Below are positions 52,011 through 60,623 of a stretch of 64,000 nt of DNA, in pieces. The DNA comes from Parazoarcus communis (GTDB lineage Bacteria; Pseudomonadota; Gammaproteobacteria; Burkholderiales; Rhodocyclaceae). Numbering within the stretch: position 1 is the stretch's first letter; each line of letters opens with the position of its first letter. The translations under genes were made by a program, and so were the position numbers. A model generated the notes under the pieces. The model saw only the letters and a program-made list of their open reading frames with translations. It made no database searches and had not been told where the DNA came from. The stretch lies in the NCBI RefSeq assembly GCF_003111645.1, contig NZ_CP022187.1, positions 806,001 through 870,000 of the forward strand, read 5' to 3'.

Positions 52011-52372
52011 GCGAAGCCAGTCGCACCCACGTAGCACGTCCGAGCGTGCTGTCGCTGAACATCAGTTCCAAGTCGGCCCTGTACGCAGCCTACATGCCCT
52101 TTCTCGCCAATGGCGGGATCTTCGTGCCCACGCCGAAGACCTACAATCTCGGCGACGAGGTCTTCATGCTGTTGCAGCTGATGGACGATCCGACCAAGCA
52201 CCCGATCGCGGGTACCGTGGTGTGGGTTACGCCATCGGGCGCGCAGGGCGGAAAGGCGCCGGGTATCGGCGTACATTTTTCCAGCGACGAGGCCGGTGTC
52301 GCCTTGCGTCACCGCATTGAACAGATCCTGGCCGGTCATCTGGGCTCGGCCCGGCCCACCCATACCCTTTGA
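52007..52372 (+). CDS. pilZ: type IV pilus protein PilZ
   Basis: A 121-residue PilZ-fold protein matching Pseudomonas PilZ (LYAAYMPF, GGIFVPTPKTYNLGDEVFML, VVWVTPSGAQGG). It lacks the RxxxR motif of c-di-GMP-binding PilZ domains, like other PilZ proteins of this type that act in type IV pilus assembly with the ATPase PilB and FimX. The start is TTG at 52007, overlapping the holB stop, with AAGGAG upstream. Confidence 0.93.
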   Translation: MSEASRTHVARPSVLSLNISSKSALYAAYMPFLANGGIFVPTPKTYNLGDEVFMLLQLMDDPTKHPIAGTVVWVTPSGAQGGKAPGIGVHFSSDEAGVALRHRIEQILAGHLGSARPTHTL

Positions 52373-52379
52373 GTAGCTG

Positions 52380-53150
52380 ATGTTCGTAGATTCACACTGC
52401 CATCTCGACTTCCCCGATCTCGCTGCGCGTGAGGACGAAATCCTCGCCGCAATGGCCGACAAGCGTGTCGGTCAGGCGCTGTGCATCAGCGTCAATCTCG
52501 AGGACTTTCCGCGCGTGCGAAGCCTGGCCGAGCGCCACGGCAATCTGTGGGCGTCGGTCGGCGTGCATCCGGACAATTCGGATTGCGAAGAGCCCGATGT
52601 CGAGCGTCTGCTCGCCCTGGCAGACCATCCGCGGGTCGTGGCGATTGGCGAAACCGGACTCGACTACTACTGGCACAAGGACGAACCCGAATGGCAGCGT
52701 GAGCGCTTTCGCACGCACATCCGTGCCGCACGGGCCTGCGGCAAGCCGCTGATCATTCATACCCGCAATTCGGCCGCGGATACGCTGCGCCTGATGCAGG
52801 AAGAGAAGGCCTCGGACTGTGCCGGGGTGATGCACTGTTTCACCGAGTCACGTGAAGTCGCAGAGGCGGCCATCGAGATGGGGTTCTACATTTCGTTCTC
52901 TGGCATCGTGACCTTCCGTAACGCGAAGGCGCTCAAGGAAGTCGCTGCCTGGGTGCCGCTCGAGCGGATGCTGATCGAGACGGACGCGCCCTATCTTGCC
53001 CCCATGCCGCATCGGGGCAAGACCAACGAGCCTGCATGGGTGGTGCATGTAGCCGAAGAAATCGCGCGATTGCGCGATCTTCCGCTTGATGCCGTCGAGC
53101 AGGCGACTACTGAGAACTTTTTCCGTCTATTCCGCCATGCTAAAGCCTGA
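52380..53150 (+). CDS. tatD: TatD-family metal-dependent deoxyribonuclease
   Basis: A 256-residue TatD hydrolase with the metal motif DSHCHLDF at residues 4-11, GETGLDYY, and IETDAPYLAP. The family has 3'-5' exonuclease activity on damaged DNA. It follows pilZ by seven bases and overlaps the ankyrin gene by 14 bases. Confidence 0.93.
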   Translation: MFVDSHCHLDFPDLAAREDEILAAMADKRVGQALCISVNLEDFPRVRSLAERHGNLWASVGVHPDNSDCEEPDVERLLALADHPRVVAIGETGLDYYWHKDEPEWQRERFRTHIRAARACGKPLIIHTRNSAADTLRLMQEEKASDCAGVMHCFTESREVAEAAIEMGFYISFSGIVTFRNAKALKEVAAWVPLERMLIETDAPYLAPMPHRGKTNEPAWVVHVAEEIARLRDLPLDAVEQATTENFFRLFRHAKA

Positions 53151-53790
53151 AATCATTCGATCCTTCCTGCTCGCGGCCGCGAGCAGTTTTCTGCTTGCCG
53201 GTACCGTTTCGGCGGGCAGCTACGACGATGCGCTGAGCTCCGCCCGCATGGGCGACACCCGGCAGCTCACCGGTCTGCTGGCGCGGGGCATTGACCCCAA
53301 TACGGTGGATGCGAACGGCAACACGCTGCTGATCATCGCCTCCCGCGAAGGCAACACTGAAACCGTGGAGGCCTTGCTCAAGTTTCGCCCGCGCGTCGGT
53401 TACCGCAATCTGGCGGGTGACTCTGCGCTGATGCTCGCCGTACTCGGTGGGCACGATGCAGTCGTGGACGTGCTGCTCGCAGCGGATGCGCCGCTCAATC
53501 ACGATGGGTGGACGCCGCTGCACTACGCGGCCTTTGAAGGGCACATGGGCTTGTTCGACAAGCTTCTGGCTGCAGGGGCCGACATCAACGCACTTGCACC
53601 CAACAAGTCCGATGTGTTGATGCTGGCGGCCCGGAACGGTCATATCGATCTGGTGCGCCATCTGGTCGATCTGGGCGTGCCGCTCGATAGGCGCAATGAA
53701 GCGGGTGTCAGTGCTGTCGAATGGGCACGCTCGAATGGAAACACCGATATCGCAGAAATCATCGAGGCCGCACACACGAGGCGCCGCTAA
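53137..53790 (+). CDS. exported ankyrin-repeat protein
   Basis: A 217-residue protein with a signal peptide (about 1-26, SFLLAAASSFLLAGTVSA) and four to five ankyrin repeats (for example DANGNTLLIIASREGNTETV, DGWTPLHYAAFEGHMGLFDK). It would act by protein binding in the periplasm. The start at 53137 lies within the tatD gene, in a different frame, as is common for tightly packed operons. Partners are unknown. Confidence 0.88.
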   Translation: MLKPEIIRSFLLAAASSFLLAGTVSAGSYDDALSSARMGDTRQLTGLLARGIDPNTVDANGNTLLIIASREGNTETVEALLKFRPRVGYRNLAGDSALMLAVLGGHDAVVDVLLAADAPLNHDGWTPLHYAAFEGHMGLFDKLLAAGADINALAPNKSDVLMLAARNGHIDLVRHLVDLGVPLDRRNEAGVSAVEWARSNGNTDIAEIIEAAHTRRR

Positions 53791-53798
53791 GTTCGCTC

Positions 53799-53815
53799 TG
53801 CACTTTAATAGTGCA
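53799..53815 (+). promoter_or_regulatory. NtrC-like site upstream of gdhA (site 1)
   Basis: TGCACT, TTAAT, AGTGCA: a perfect 17-base palindrome that fits the NtrC consensus TGCACC-N5-GGTGCA at all but one position per arm. It lies 60 bases upstream of the gdhA start. It could alternatively act as a short hairpin after the ankyrin gene. Confidence 0.5.
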
Positions 53816-53838
53816 TAAAAATCCGCTTTAGGTAAAAA

Positions 53839-53855
53839 TGCACGACTTTTGTGCG
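53839..53855 (+). promoter_or_regulatory. second NtrC-like half-palindrome in the gdhA leader (site 2)
   Basis: TGCAC, seven bases, GTGCG: a 17-base near-palindrome with one arm mismatch, centred exactly 40 bases after site 1 and 20 bases before the gdhA start. Two sites in phase suggest cooperative binding, and their position around the promoter favours repression. Confidence 0.4.
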
Positions 53856-53874
53856 TTTCAACCTGGAGTCACGG

Positions 53875-55218
53875 ATGAAGTACCAGAGTTCCGCCGAGTT
53901 TCTAGCTGTCGTTGCCGAGCGCAATCCCGGGCAACCAGAGTTTCTGCAGGCAGTGACCGAAGTCATCGTCAGTCTGTGGCCGTTCATCAAAACCAATCCA
54001 CGGTATGCAGAACATGGTCTGCTTGACCGGCTGGTAGAGCCAGAACGGGCCATTCAGTTCCGGGTGTCCTGGGTCGATGACCATGGCGACGTGCGTGTTA
54101 ACCGGGGCTATCGTATCCAGCACAGCTCGGCGATTGGCCCATTCAAGGGCGGGATTCGTTTTCACCCTTCGGTCAATCTGTCGATCCTCAAGTTCCTGGC
54201 CTTCGAACAGACATTCAAGAATGCATTGACCACTTTACCCATGGGCGGAGGCAAAGGTGGCTCCGACTTCGACCCCAAGGGACGCAGCCCGGGCGAGATC
54301 ATGCGGTTTTGCCAGGCTTTCGTCTCCGAACTGTTCCGCCATGTCGGAGCGGATACGGATGTTCCCGCAGGGGACATTGGTGTTGGGGGGCGTGAGATCG
54401 GCTTCATGACGGGCATGATGAAGAAGCTCACGAATCGCGCGGACTGCGTGTTCACGGGAAAAGGACTGAGTTTCGGTGGCTCGCTCGTGCGCCCTGAGGC
54501 GACCGGGTACGGAACGGTGTATTTCGCCGAGGAAATGTTGCGCCATGTCGGACGCTCGCTTGAGGGAATGCGCGTCTCTGTCTCGGGGGCGGGTAACGTG
54601 GCGCAATATGCAGTGGAAAAAGCGATTGCACTTGGTGCTCGAGTGATTACGGTGTCGGATTCCAGCGGAACGGTCATTGATGATGACGGATTTACCGTTG
54701 AGAAACTCGAGATCCTGATGGATGTGAAGAATCATCGCTACGGGCGTGTCAGTGAGTACGCTGAACGCGTCGGTGCCCGGTTTGAAGCGGGGCGGAGTCC
54801 GTGGCACGTGCCGGTGGATGTCGCCTTGCCTTGTGCGACCCAGAACGAGCTGAACGGACACGACGCCGAAGTGCTGGTGGGCAACGGTGTGACCTGCGTT
54901 GCCGAAGGCGCCAATATGCCGTCGACAGCCGAGGCCGTGACAATATTCGAAAAGCGCGGTGTGCTCTACGCGCCGGGCAAGGCGAGTAATGCGGGTGGCG
55001 TGTCCACCTCCGGCCTGGAGATGAGCCAGAACGCGATGCGCCTCGCATGGACGCGTGAAGAGGTCGATCGTCGATTGCTCGAGATCATGAAAGGCATTCA
55101 CGCCGCCTGCCTTCGTTATGGCCAGCGCGAGGATGGCTCGGTGAGTTACGTGGATGGCGCGAACGTGGCGGGTTTCGTCAAGGTCGCCGATGCCATGCTC
55201 GCTCAGGGCGTGATCTGA
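53875..55218 (+). CDS. gdhA: NADP-specific glutamate dehydrogenase
   Basis: A 447-residue glutamate dehydrogenase, the same length as E. coli GdhA and very similar throughout (LVEPERAIQFRVSWVDD, LPMGGGKGGSDFDPKG, GANMPSTAEA, APGKASNAGGV). It assimilates ammonia into glutamate with NADPH. The start at 53875 follows GGAG by seven bases; a GTG at 53851 would add eight residues without a site. Two NtrC-like sites lie just upstream. Confidence 0.96.
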   Translation: MKYQSSAEFLAVVAERNPGQPEFLQAVTEVIVSLWPFIKTNPRYAEHGLLDRLVEPERAIQFRVSWVDDHGDVRVNRGYRIQHSSAIGPFKGGIRFHPSVNLSILKFLAFEQTFKNALTTLPMGGGKGGSDFDPKGRSPGEIMRFCQAFVSELFRHVGADTDVPAGDIGVGGREIGFMTGMMKKLTNRADCVFTGKGLSFGGSLVRPEATGYGTVYFAEEMLRHVGRSLEGMRVSVSGAGNVAQYAVEKAIALGARVITVSDSSGTVIDDDGFTVEKLEILMDVKNHRYGRVSEYAERVGARFEAGRSPWHVPVDVALPCATQNELNGHDAEVLVGNGVTCVAEGANMPSTAEAVTIFEKRGVLYAPGKASNAGGVSTSGLEMSQNAMRLAWTREEVDRRLLEIMKGIHAACLRYGQREDGSVSYVDGANVAGFVKVADAMLAQGVI

Positions 55219-55251
55219 TCTTTGTTGCCTTGGGCGTGCCTCACCGTACGC

Positions 55252-56097
55252 CTAGGCAAGGCCCGCAATCCAGCCTTCGAGCGGATCGAAACCGTCCTGC
55301 AGACCGAAGTTCGGCGGACCCGCCTGCAGGCTCCAGCCCGCCTGAACGAGCGCAAGTGTTGCGTCGAGCAGGTCGCCGCTGGCGTCGGCGATGATCTGTT
55401 CGATCAAGGCGCTGTCGCCCGCCAGCCTGAGCCCGAGCGGGTGTGCCCCCTCGCGCAAGGCGATGGCAATACGCTTTCTGGCTTCGTGACGCACGGAGGT
55501 CTGTTTCTTTTTTTCGTCGCTCTTGTAGGAGTCGAGCGTAATACTGCGCGCAAGCAGGCCGGGGTAGGCCTCAACCGCAACCCGTGCCGGGTCGGCGCAG
55601 TGCATGCCGGCCACGGTAACATCCGCTTCGAGCAGTCTTGGTGTGCCTTCGAAAAACATGAGTCCGACCGGCGGGTTGACGAGTTTCAGCGGGCTGTGGG
55701 AATGCGCCGGGCGATCAGTCTGGCGATGCGCGTAGCGTTGTCCGAACGGGCGGGTCTGACGGTATTCGTCGAGGATGGTGCGGAACCGCTCGCGCCCCAG
55801 GATCACGCAGTGTCTGACGAGCGCAGCCCATTCCAGTGGCCAGCCCAGATCGAGCACCGCCTCGCGCGGCAGTCCGAAGGGAAAGTCGAAGCCGCCGAGC
55901 CAGGGGCCGGGGCGCGCCAGCACGGCTTCGAATGCCGTCCAGTCGACACAGGTTTCGAGTGATTCCAGGAACACGCACTGTCCGCTCAGGTGACCGCACG
56001 CGACCGTGATCGGTTTGCGCGGTCGTGGAGCCGAGGTGAAGTCCACGCCGATCAGACGGACCTGTCCGCTCCAGGCGTTTTGCGCGTCCTTGTTCAT
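55252..56097 (-). CDS. DUF429 family protein (predicted RNase H-like nuclease)
   Basis: A 281-residue protein with IGVDFTSAP at residues 16-24 and GFDFPFGLP near 69, the acidic signatures of DUF429, a family predicted to have an RNase H-like fold. It is convergent with gdhA, 33 bases away. Function unknown. Confidence 0.8.
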   Translation of the reverse strand: MNKDAQNAWSGQVRLIGVDFTSAPRPRKPITVACGHLSGQCVFLESLETCVDWTAFEAVLARPGPWLGGFDFPFGLPREAVLDLGWPLEWAALVRHCVILGRERFRTILDEYRQTRPFGQRYAHRQTDRPAHSHSPLKLVNPPVGLMFFEGTPRLLEADVTVAGMHCADPARVAVEAYPGLLARSITLDSYKSDEKKKQTSVRHEARKRIAIALREGAHPLGLRLAGDSALIEQIIADASGDLLDATLALVQAGWSLQAGPPNFGLQDGFDPLEGWIAGLA

Positions 56098-56176
56098 GAA
56101 TCCGTGCTCCGTTCTCGTGGTCCTGAGGTCGCCACCCTACCGGGCTTTGACCGCCGTCGGTGCAAACAGTTGTCGC

Positions 56177-57076
56177 TCAGGCAAACAGGCGGGCTGCGGT
56201 GAGGACTGTGCCAACGTGAATGCTGACCGTGTCGTCGATCTCGTGGGCATAGCCACCCGCCATCGCCACGGCAACGGGGACAGATGCAGCCCTGCACCGA
56301 GCGAGCACTCTTTCATCGCGTGATGCCAGCCCTTGGATACTCAGGGAAAGGCGGCCGAGGCGATCGCCGCGATAGGGGTCGGCGCCGGCAAGGTAGATCA
56401 CGAGCTCCGGCCTGAACACCCCGAACACGTGGGCGAGCGCGGTATCGAGTGCGGCAAGATAGGCTTCGTCGGCGGTGTCGTCGGGGAGGGCGATGTCGAG
56501 GTCGCTGGTCTGCTTGCGGAAGGGGAAGTTCCGTTCGCCATGAAGGCTGCAGGTGAAGATATCGGCTTCCGCTGCAAGAATGGACGCCGTTCCGTCGCCC
56601 TGATGGACGTCGCAGTCGATCACCGCAATCCGCCGTGCACGCCCCTCTGCGCGCATCGCCAGGGCGGCGATGGCCGCATCGTTGAAGACGCAGAAACCCG
56701 AGCCGCAGTCACGATGGGCGTGATGGGTGCCGCCCGCGAGATTGACCCCGCAGCCCTCGTCGATTGCCGTACGACAGGCCGCAAGCGTTGCGCCTGCGGA
56801 ACGCCGCGAGCGCTCGACCATCCCGGCCGACCACGGAAAACCGATGCGGCGGATCTCGGCCTTGTCGAGCTCACCGTCTCGCACCCGCGTCAGGTATCCG
56901 GCATCGTGTGCGCGCAGGATGGCTTCGTCGCTGGCGGCATCAGGCACACGGAAGTCGCTCGCGTCGAACTGACCCGAGGCCAGCAGGCGTTCGCGCAGCC
57001 GGGCGTATTTCACCATCGGGAAGCGATGTCCCTCGGGCAGGGGCAGTACGAAGTGGTCCGCGTAATAGAGTTTCAA
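56177..57076 (-). CDS. histone-deacetylase-family (acetylpolyamine amidohydrolase-like) protein
   Basis: A 299-residue zinc amidohydrolase of the HDAC superfamily. It has the family N-terminus LPLPEGHRFPMVKYARLRERL, the histidine pair in GGTHHAHRDCGSGF, the zinc ligands in IDCDVHQGDG and GADPYRGDRLG. Bacterial relatives deacetylate polyamines or small amides. The start is taken as TTG at 57076, giving the typical MKLYYADHF start; no clear ribosome binding site supports it. It follows the transglutaminase-like gene by 37 bases on the same strand. Confidence 0.88.
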   Translation of the reverse strand: MKLYYADHFVLPLPEGHRFPMVKYARLRERLLASGQFDASDFRVPDAASDEAILRAHDAGYLTRVRDGELDKAEIRRIGFPWSAGMVERSRRSAGATLAACRTAIDEGCGVNLAGGTHHAHRDCGSGFCVFNDAAIAALAMRAEGRARRIAVIDCDVHQGDGTASILAAEADIFTCSLHGERNFPFRKQTSDLDIALPDDTADEAYLAALDTALAHVFGVFRPELVIYLAGADPYRGDRLGRLSLSIQGLASRDERVLARCRAASVPVAVAMAGGYAHEIDDTVSIHVGTVLTAARLFA

Positions 57077-57113
57077 TCTGCGCGTGTCGAACGGAGCGGT
57101 CGGCCGCTGAGGC

Positions 57114-58094
57114 CTATTGCTCCTGTGACTGCATCTCGTAGTTGCCCTGCAACAGGTCGGCGACCGGCGCATCTGCGTCGGTATACAGGGACTCGAATTC
57201 GGCCTCGGGTGCCATCGTGACAGCGATCTCGGGTTCGTGACCGCCGCCGCCGAGAATCACCCCACGCAAGGGCGATACGTCGCCGAAATCGCGTCCCCAG
57301 CCGATGGTGACATGCTCACGGTCCGGGATCAGCGAATTGGTGGGGTCGAAATCAATCCAGCCGGTAACAGGGCAGAACACCGAAACCCAGGCGTGCGTCG
57401 CATCTGCACCCACCATGCGCGGCTTTCCCGGAGGCGGTCGGGTGAGGATGTAGCCGCTGACATAACGCGCGGCGACTCCAATCGAGCGCAGGCAGGAAAG
57501 CATCAGATGTGCGAAGTCCTGACACACCCCGCGACGGTTCTCAAGCACCTCGGTGACGGGTGTCGAGTTGTCCGTCGCTTCGGGATCGAAGATGAATTCC
57601 TTGTTGATGCGCTGCATCAGCCCATGAACAGCCTCGAGCAGCGGTCTGCCTTCGCTGAAATCGGCGGCAGCGTAGTCGGCAAAGTCGCGCTTGACGCGAA
57701 CGTGGGTGGACTCGAAGAGAAACGCACTGGCCTCGAGCTGCTTCGGGCTCATGATGTGTTTTGCGCGATAGGTGAGCTCGTCCCGTACCTCCTCCCAAGG
57801 GGGGGAGGCGGCGAGATCGGGCTGCGGACGCGGATCGAGTTCGACCCAGCTATCGGCGCGGATGAGGAGGGTGTCGTGGTCCTGCTCGAAGTGCAGCGAG
57901 CGCACCGGATTACCGAAACCGTCGGGGAAGTCTTCCGTACGCTGGGGCTCCGGAGTCACGACGATCCGGTGCGAAATACAGCGCTGGCCCGGCAGTTCGC
58001 GGGGTGTGAGGCGCAGCATCTGGCGCGACTCGCCGACCGGCTGATCGTAGCGATACAGCGTGTCGTGGCGGATATGATAGCGAATGGCGGTCAT
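57114..58094 (-). CDS. transglutaminase-like family protein (short form)
   Basis: A 326-residue cytoplasmic protein with a beta-rich N-terminal region (about 1-100, beginning YHIRHDTLYRYDQPVGESRQ) and a transglutaminase/protease core whose catalytic triad is seen as RGVCQDFAH (Cys), DATHAWVSVF (His) and DFDPTNS (Asp). It overlaps the ATP-grasp/alpha-E gene (ATGA at 58091). Such proteins belong to a widespread but uncharacterised cluster predicted to form or cut peptide bonds. Confidence 0.88.
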   Translation of the reverse strand: MTAIRYHIRHDTLYRYDQPVGESRQMLRLTPRELPGQRCISHRIVVTPEPQRTEDFPDGFGNPVRSLHFEQDHDTLLIRADSWVELDPRPQPDLAASPPWEEVRDELTYRAKHIMSPKQLEASAFLFESTHVRVKRDFADYAAADFSEGRPLLEAVHGLMQRINKEFIFDPEATDNSTPVTEVLENRRGVCQDFAHLMLSCLRSIGVAARYVSGYILTRPPPGKPRMVGADATHAWVSVFCPVTGWIDFDPTNSLIPDREHVTIGWGRDFGDVSPLRGVILGGGGHEPEIAVTMAPEAEFESLYTDADAPVADLLQGNYEMQSQEQ

Positions 58095-60571
58095 GCAACC
58101 CTCCGCAGCTGCATCGGGCGCAAGGTGTGGGTGAAGTAGCGTCGATGCACTTCGTCCGAGAGCTTGAACGCCGCGCTGATCGATTCGTTGAGCAGGGTGG
58201 TGAGCGTACCGAGCGCAAGTTCGCAGTCATCGGCTTCGAAGCGCGTGAGGTCGAAGTTCTCCAGGCGACGCGCCAGTGGGTCGATCATCAGCGAGGGGTA
58301 AGGGTGGCCGAGCTCGCGCGAACTGCGTGCGAGATACTTCTGCAGGACGTCGACCTGGAATCCCACCGAATGCGGATTGGTGCGGTCGAAGACCAGCAGG
58401 TGAAGAACAGGCAGCAATTCGGGCATGCGACGATAGCGCGCACGATAGGTCACGATCGAGTTTGCGGCTTCCAGCAGCCATTCGAACATGCGTTCGCGTG
58501 CCTCGGGTCTGGATTGCATCGGGACGCTCATCAGGCCGGAAAGGCCTTCTAGGCGCTCGATGCGGCGTCCGAGGATGAGGAAGCGCCAGCCTTCGTCTCG
58601 CGTCATGTCGTCCATGGCGAAACCGGCGAGGGAGATGCACGACTGCATGACCCGATCGATCGCGGACATGGCCTGGTCCGTGCTGGTGATGTCTTCCGCG
58701 AGGAGCTGTTCGAGGCGATTCAGCGCGTGCCAGTTGTCGGAAGACAGCCGCTCCCGCACCTGACTGGCGGAGAAACTGAGGGCGCGAAGGTTGCTTGCGA
58801 CCGAGCCCGGCTGGGTATGATCGAGCAGCGCGCGCAGCAACTGTGACTGAACGTCGTCGGGTTTGTCCTCATCCTCGGCATCGACCACGATGCCAAGGCG
58901 ACGCGTGGCCTGCAGCAGACCCGCAAGACCTTGCTCAGCCTCGGAGTCGGTGCTGGAGGCGCGGGCGAGCGCGGCTCGCAGCAACCGGGCGCTGGCTTCG
59001 ACGCGTTCGGCGTAGCGTCCCATCCAGAACAGGTTCTCACCCACCCGCGAAGGAATGTCGGCCCCACCACAAACGAGATCGATGACGCCGAGCCGGCGCT
59101 TGAGCAGGGTATGCCGCACCACAGGCGCTTCTGCCCGCACCCAGGTGTCCTTCGACAGACCGCCGCGCTGCATCGAGATGACTTCCATCCCGGCACGCGG
59201 CGCGACCCGGCCGAGCGCACCTGGCATTACGGTGTAGCCCTCGGGCGTGGCGCTCGCAAAGACGCGAATACCGACCGAGCGCGGCACGAGCCGATGGTTC
59301 CATACCGGTGCCTGGGATAGCCGCACCCATTCCTGCGCAACGTAGGCATGCGGCTGGGCGAGGATGCTTTCGATCATCTGCTTGCGTGCCTCGCCCTTGA
59401 GCTCGTGGCCAAAGACCGCCTCCATCCGCATGCTGGGGAAGGCGGGCTTGATCACGAGTTCGTCGAGGTGCTCGAGCACGTATTCAAGAGCAGGCGGCTC
59501 GCCGCACCACCAGCTCGCGACCGATGGCATGGCGATTTTCTCGCCAAGGAGTCGCTCGCAGATTGCGGGCAGAAAACCAAACAGGGCGCCGGACTCGAGC
59601 ACGCTGCTGCCGACCGCATTGGCCATCAGTACGCGCCCGGCGCGGATTGCGCCCAGCAGGCCTGCAACGCCGAGCGCCGAATCCGAGCGCAGTTCGAGCG
59701 GATCGCAGAAGTCGTCGTCGAGACGTCTCAGAATGGCATGCACGCGTCGCAGACCGCGCAAGGTCTTGAGATACACCGTATTGTCGCGCACCGTGAGGTC
59801 CTGCCCCTCGACCAGCGGGAAGCCCAGGTAGCGCGCCAGGAAGGCGTGTTCGAAATAGGTTTCGTTGTATGGGCCGGGGGTGAGCAGAACGGTCAGCGGG
59901 ACTTCGCCATCGGAAGGGGCCAGGCGCGCGAGACTGTCCTGCATGGTGCGGAAATAGTTGGCAAGGGGATTGACGTGCAGCTCACGGAAGGCGTCCGGGA
60001 ACGCCCGCGAAACGATGATCCGGTTCTGCAGCGCATAACCCGCACCCGAAGGGCCCTGCGTGCGGTCGGCGATCACCCACCACTGACCGTCCGGGGCCCG
60101 CGCAAGATCGGCAGCGTAGCTGAAAAGCCAGACATTGCCTGGCGGCACCACCCCGCGGGCGGGCCACTTGAATCCATGTTGGCCGAACACCAGTGCCGAT
60201 GGCAGCAGACCTTCGGACAGCAGGTGTTGCGGTCCGTACAGGTCGGCAAGAATGGCGTTCATCAGGCGTGCGCGCTGAGCGATCGCCGACGACAGCATCT
60301 GCCATTCGTCATTGCCGACGATCAGGGGCAGCATGTCGAGTTCCCAGGGGCGTTTGGTGCCCTTGGGGTCGGCGTAGACGTTGTAACTGACGCCGTCCGC
60401 TTCGATTGCACCGCGCACGAAGTCAGACCGCTGGGTCAGAACGTCGTCGGAGAAGCTCTCGATCCGTTCGGCAAATGCCTGCCAGTGCGGACGTGCCGTA
60501 CCGCTTTCGGACAACATTTCGTCGAAACGATTGTCGCTGCGCGGGTAATTGTTTATGAGACCAGCCGGCAT
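58091..60571 (-). CDS. circularly permuted ATP-grasp / alpha-E domain fusion protein
   Basis: An 826-residue fusion of a circularly permuted ATP-grasp ligase (about 1-490; DRTQGPSGAGYALQNR, FGFLPAICERLLGE, HELKGEARKQMIES) and an alpha-E helical domain (about 500-826, starting SRVGENLFWMGRYAERVEASA). In many genomes these are two adjacent genes. ATP-grasp enzymes join a carboxylate to an amine; the partner transglutaminase genes imply a peptide made and then cut or transferred. The start at 60571 (MPAGLINNYPRSD) matches the homologous start; a GTG at 60622 would add 17 residues. Confidence 0.88.
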   Translation of the reverse strand: MPAGLINNYPRSDNRFDEMLSESGTARPHWQAFAERIESFSDDVLTQRSDFVRGAIEADGVSYNVYADPKGTKRPWELDMLPLIVGNDEWQMLSSAIAQRARLMNAILADLYGPQHLLSEGLLPSALVFGQHGFKWPARGVVPPGNVWLFSYAADLARAPDGQWWVIADRTQGPSGAGYALQNRIIVSRAFPDAFRELHVNPLANYFRTMQDSLARLAPSDGEVPLTVLLTPGPYNETYFEHAFLARYLGFPLVEGQDLTVRDNTVYLKTLRGLRRVHAILRRLDDDFCDPLELRSDSALGVAGLLGAIRAGRVLMANAVGSSVLESGALFGFLPAICERLLGEKIAMPSVASWWCGEPPALEYVLEHLDELVIKPAFPSMRMEAVFGHELKGEARKQMIESILAQPHAYVAQEWVRLSQAPVWNHRLVPRSVGIRVFASATPEGYTVMPGALGRVAPRAGMEVISMQRGGLSKDTWVRAEAPVVRHTLLKRRLGVIDLVCGGADIPSRVGENLFWMGRYAERVEASARLLRAALARASSTDSEAEQGLAGLLQATRRLGIVVDAEDEDKPDDVQSQLLRALLDHTQPGSVASNLRALSFSASQVRERLSSDNWHALNRLEQLLAEDITSTDQAMSAIDRVMQSCISLAGFAMDDMTRDEGWRFLILGRRIERLEGLSGLMSVPMQSRPEARERMFEWLLEAANSIVTYRARYRRMPELLPVLHLLVFDRTNPHSVGFQVDVLQKYLARSSRELGHPYPSLMIDPLARRLENFDLTRFEADDCELALGTLTTLLNESISAAFKLSDEVHRRYFTHTLRPMQLRRVA

Positions 60572-60623
60572 GTTTTCACACAATAACGCCGCACCCCGGG
60601 ATGATCCGGGGGCGGCGTGCACA

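Noticed and set aside
52007-52372. c-di-GMP receptor reading of the PilZ protein
   Set aside because: The RxxxR and D/NxSxxG binding motifs are missing; the sequence follows pilus-type PilZ.
59348-60586. Plus-strand open frame of 412 codons opposite the ATP-grasp gene
   Set aside because: Shadow of the conserved ATP-grasp domain on the other strand.
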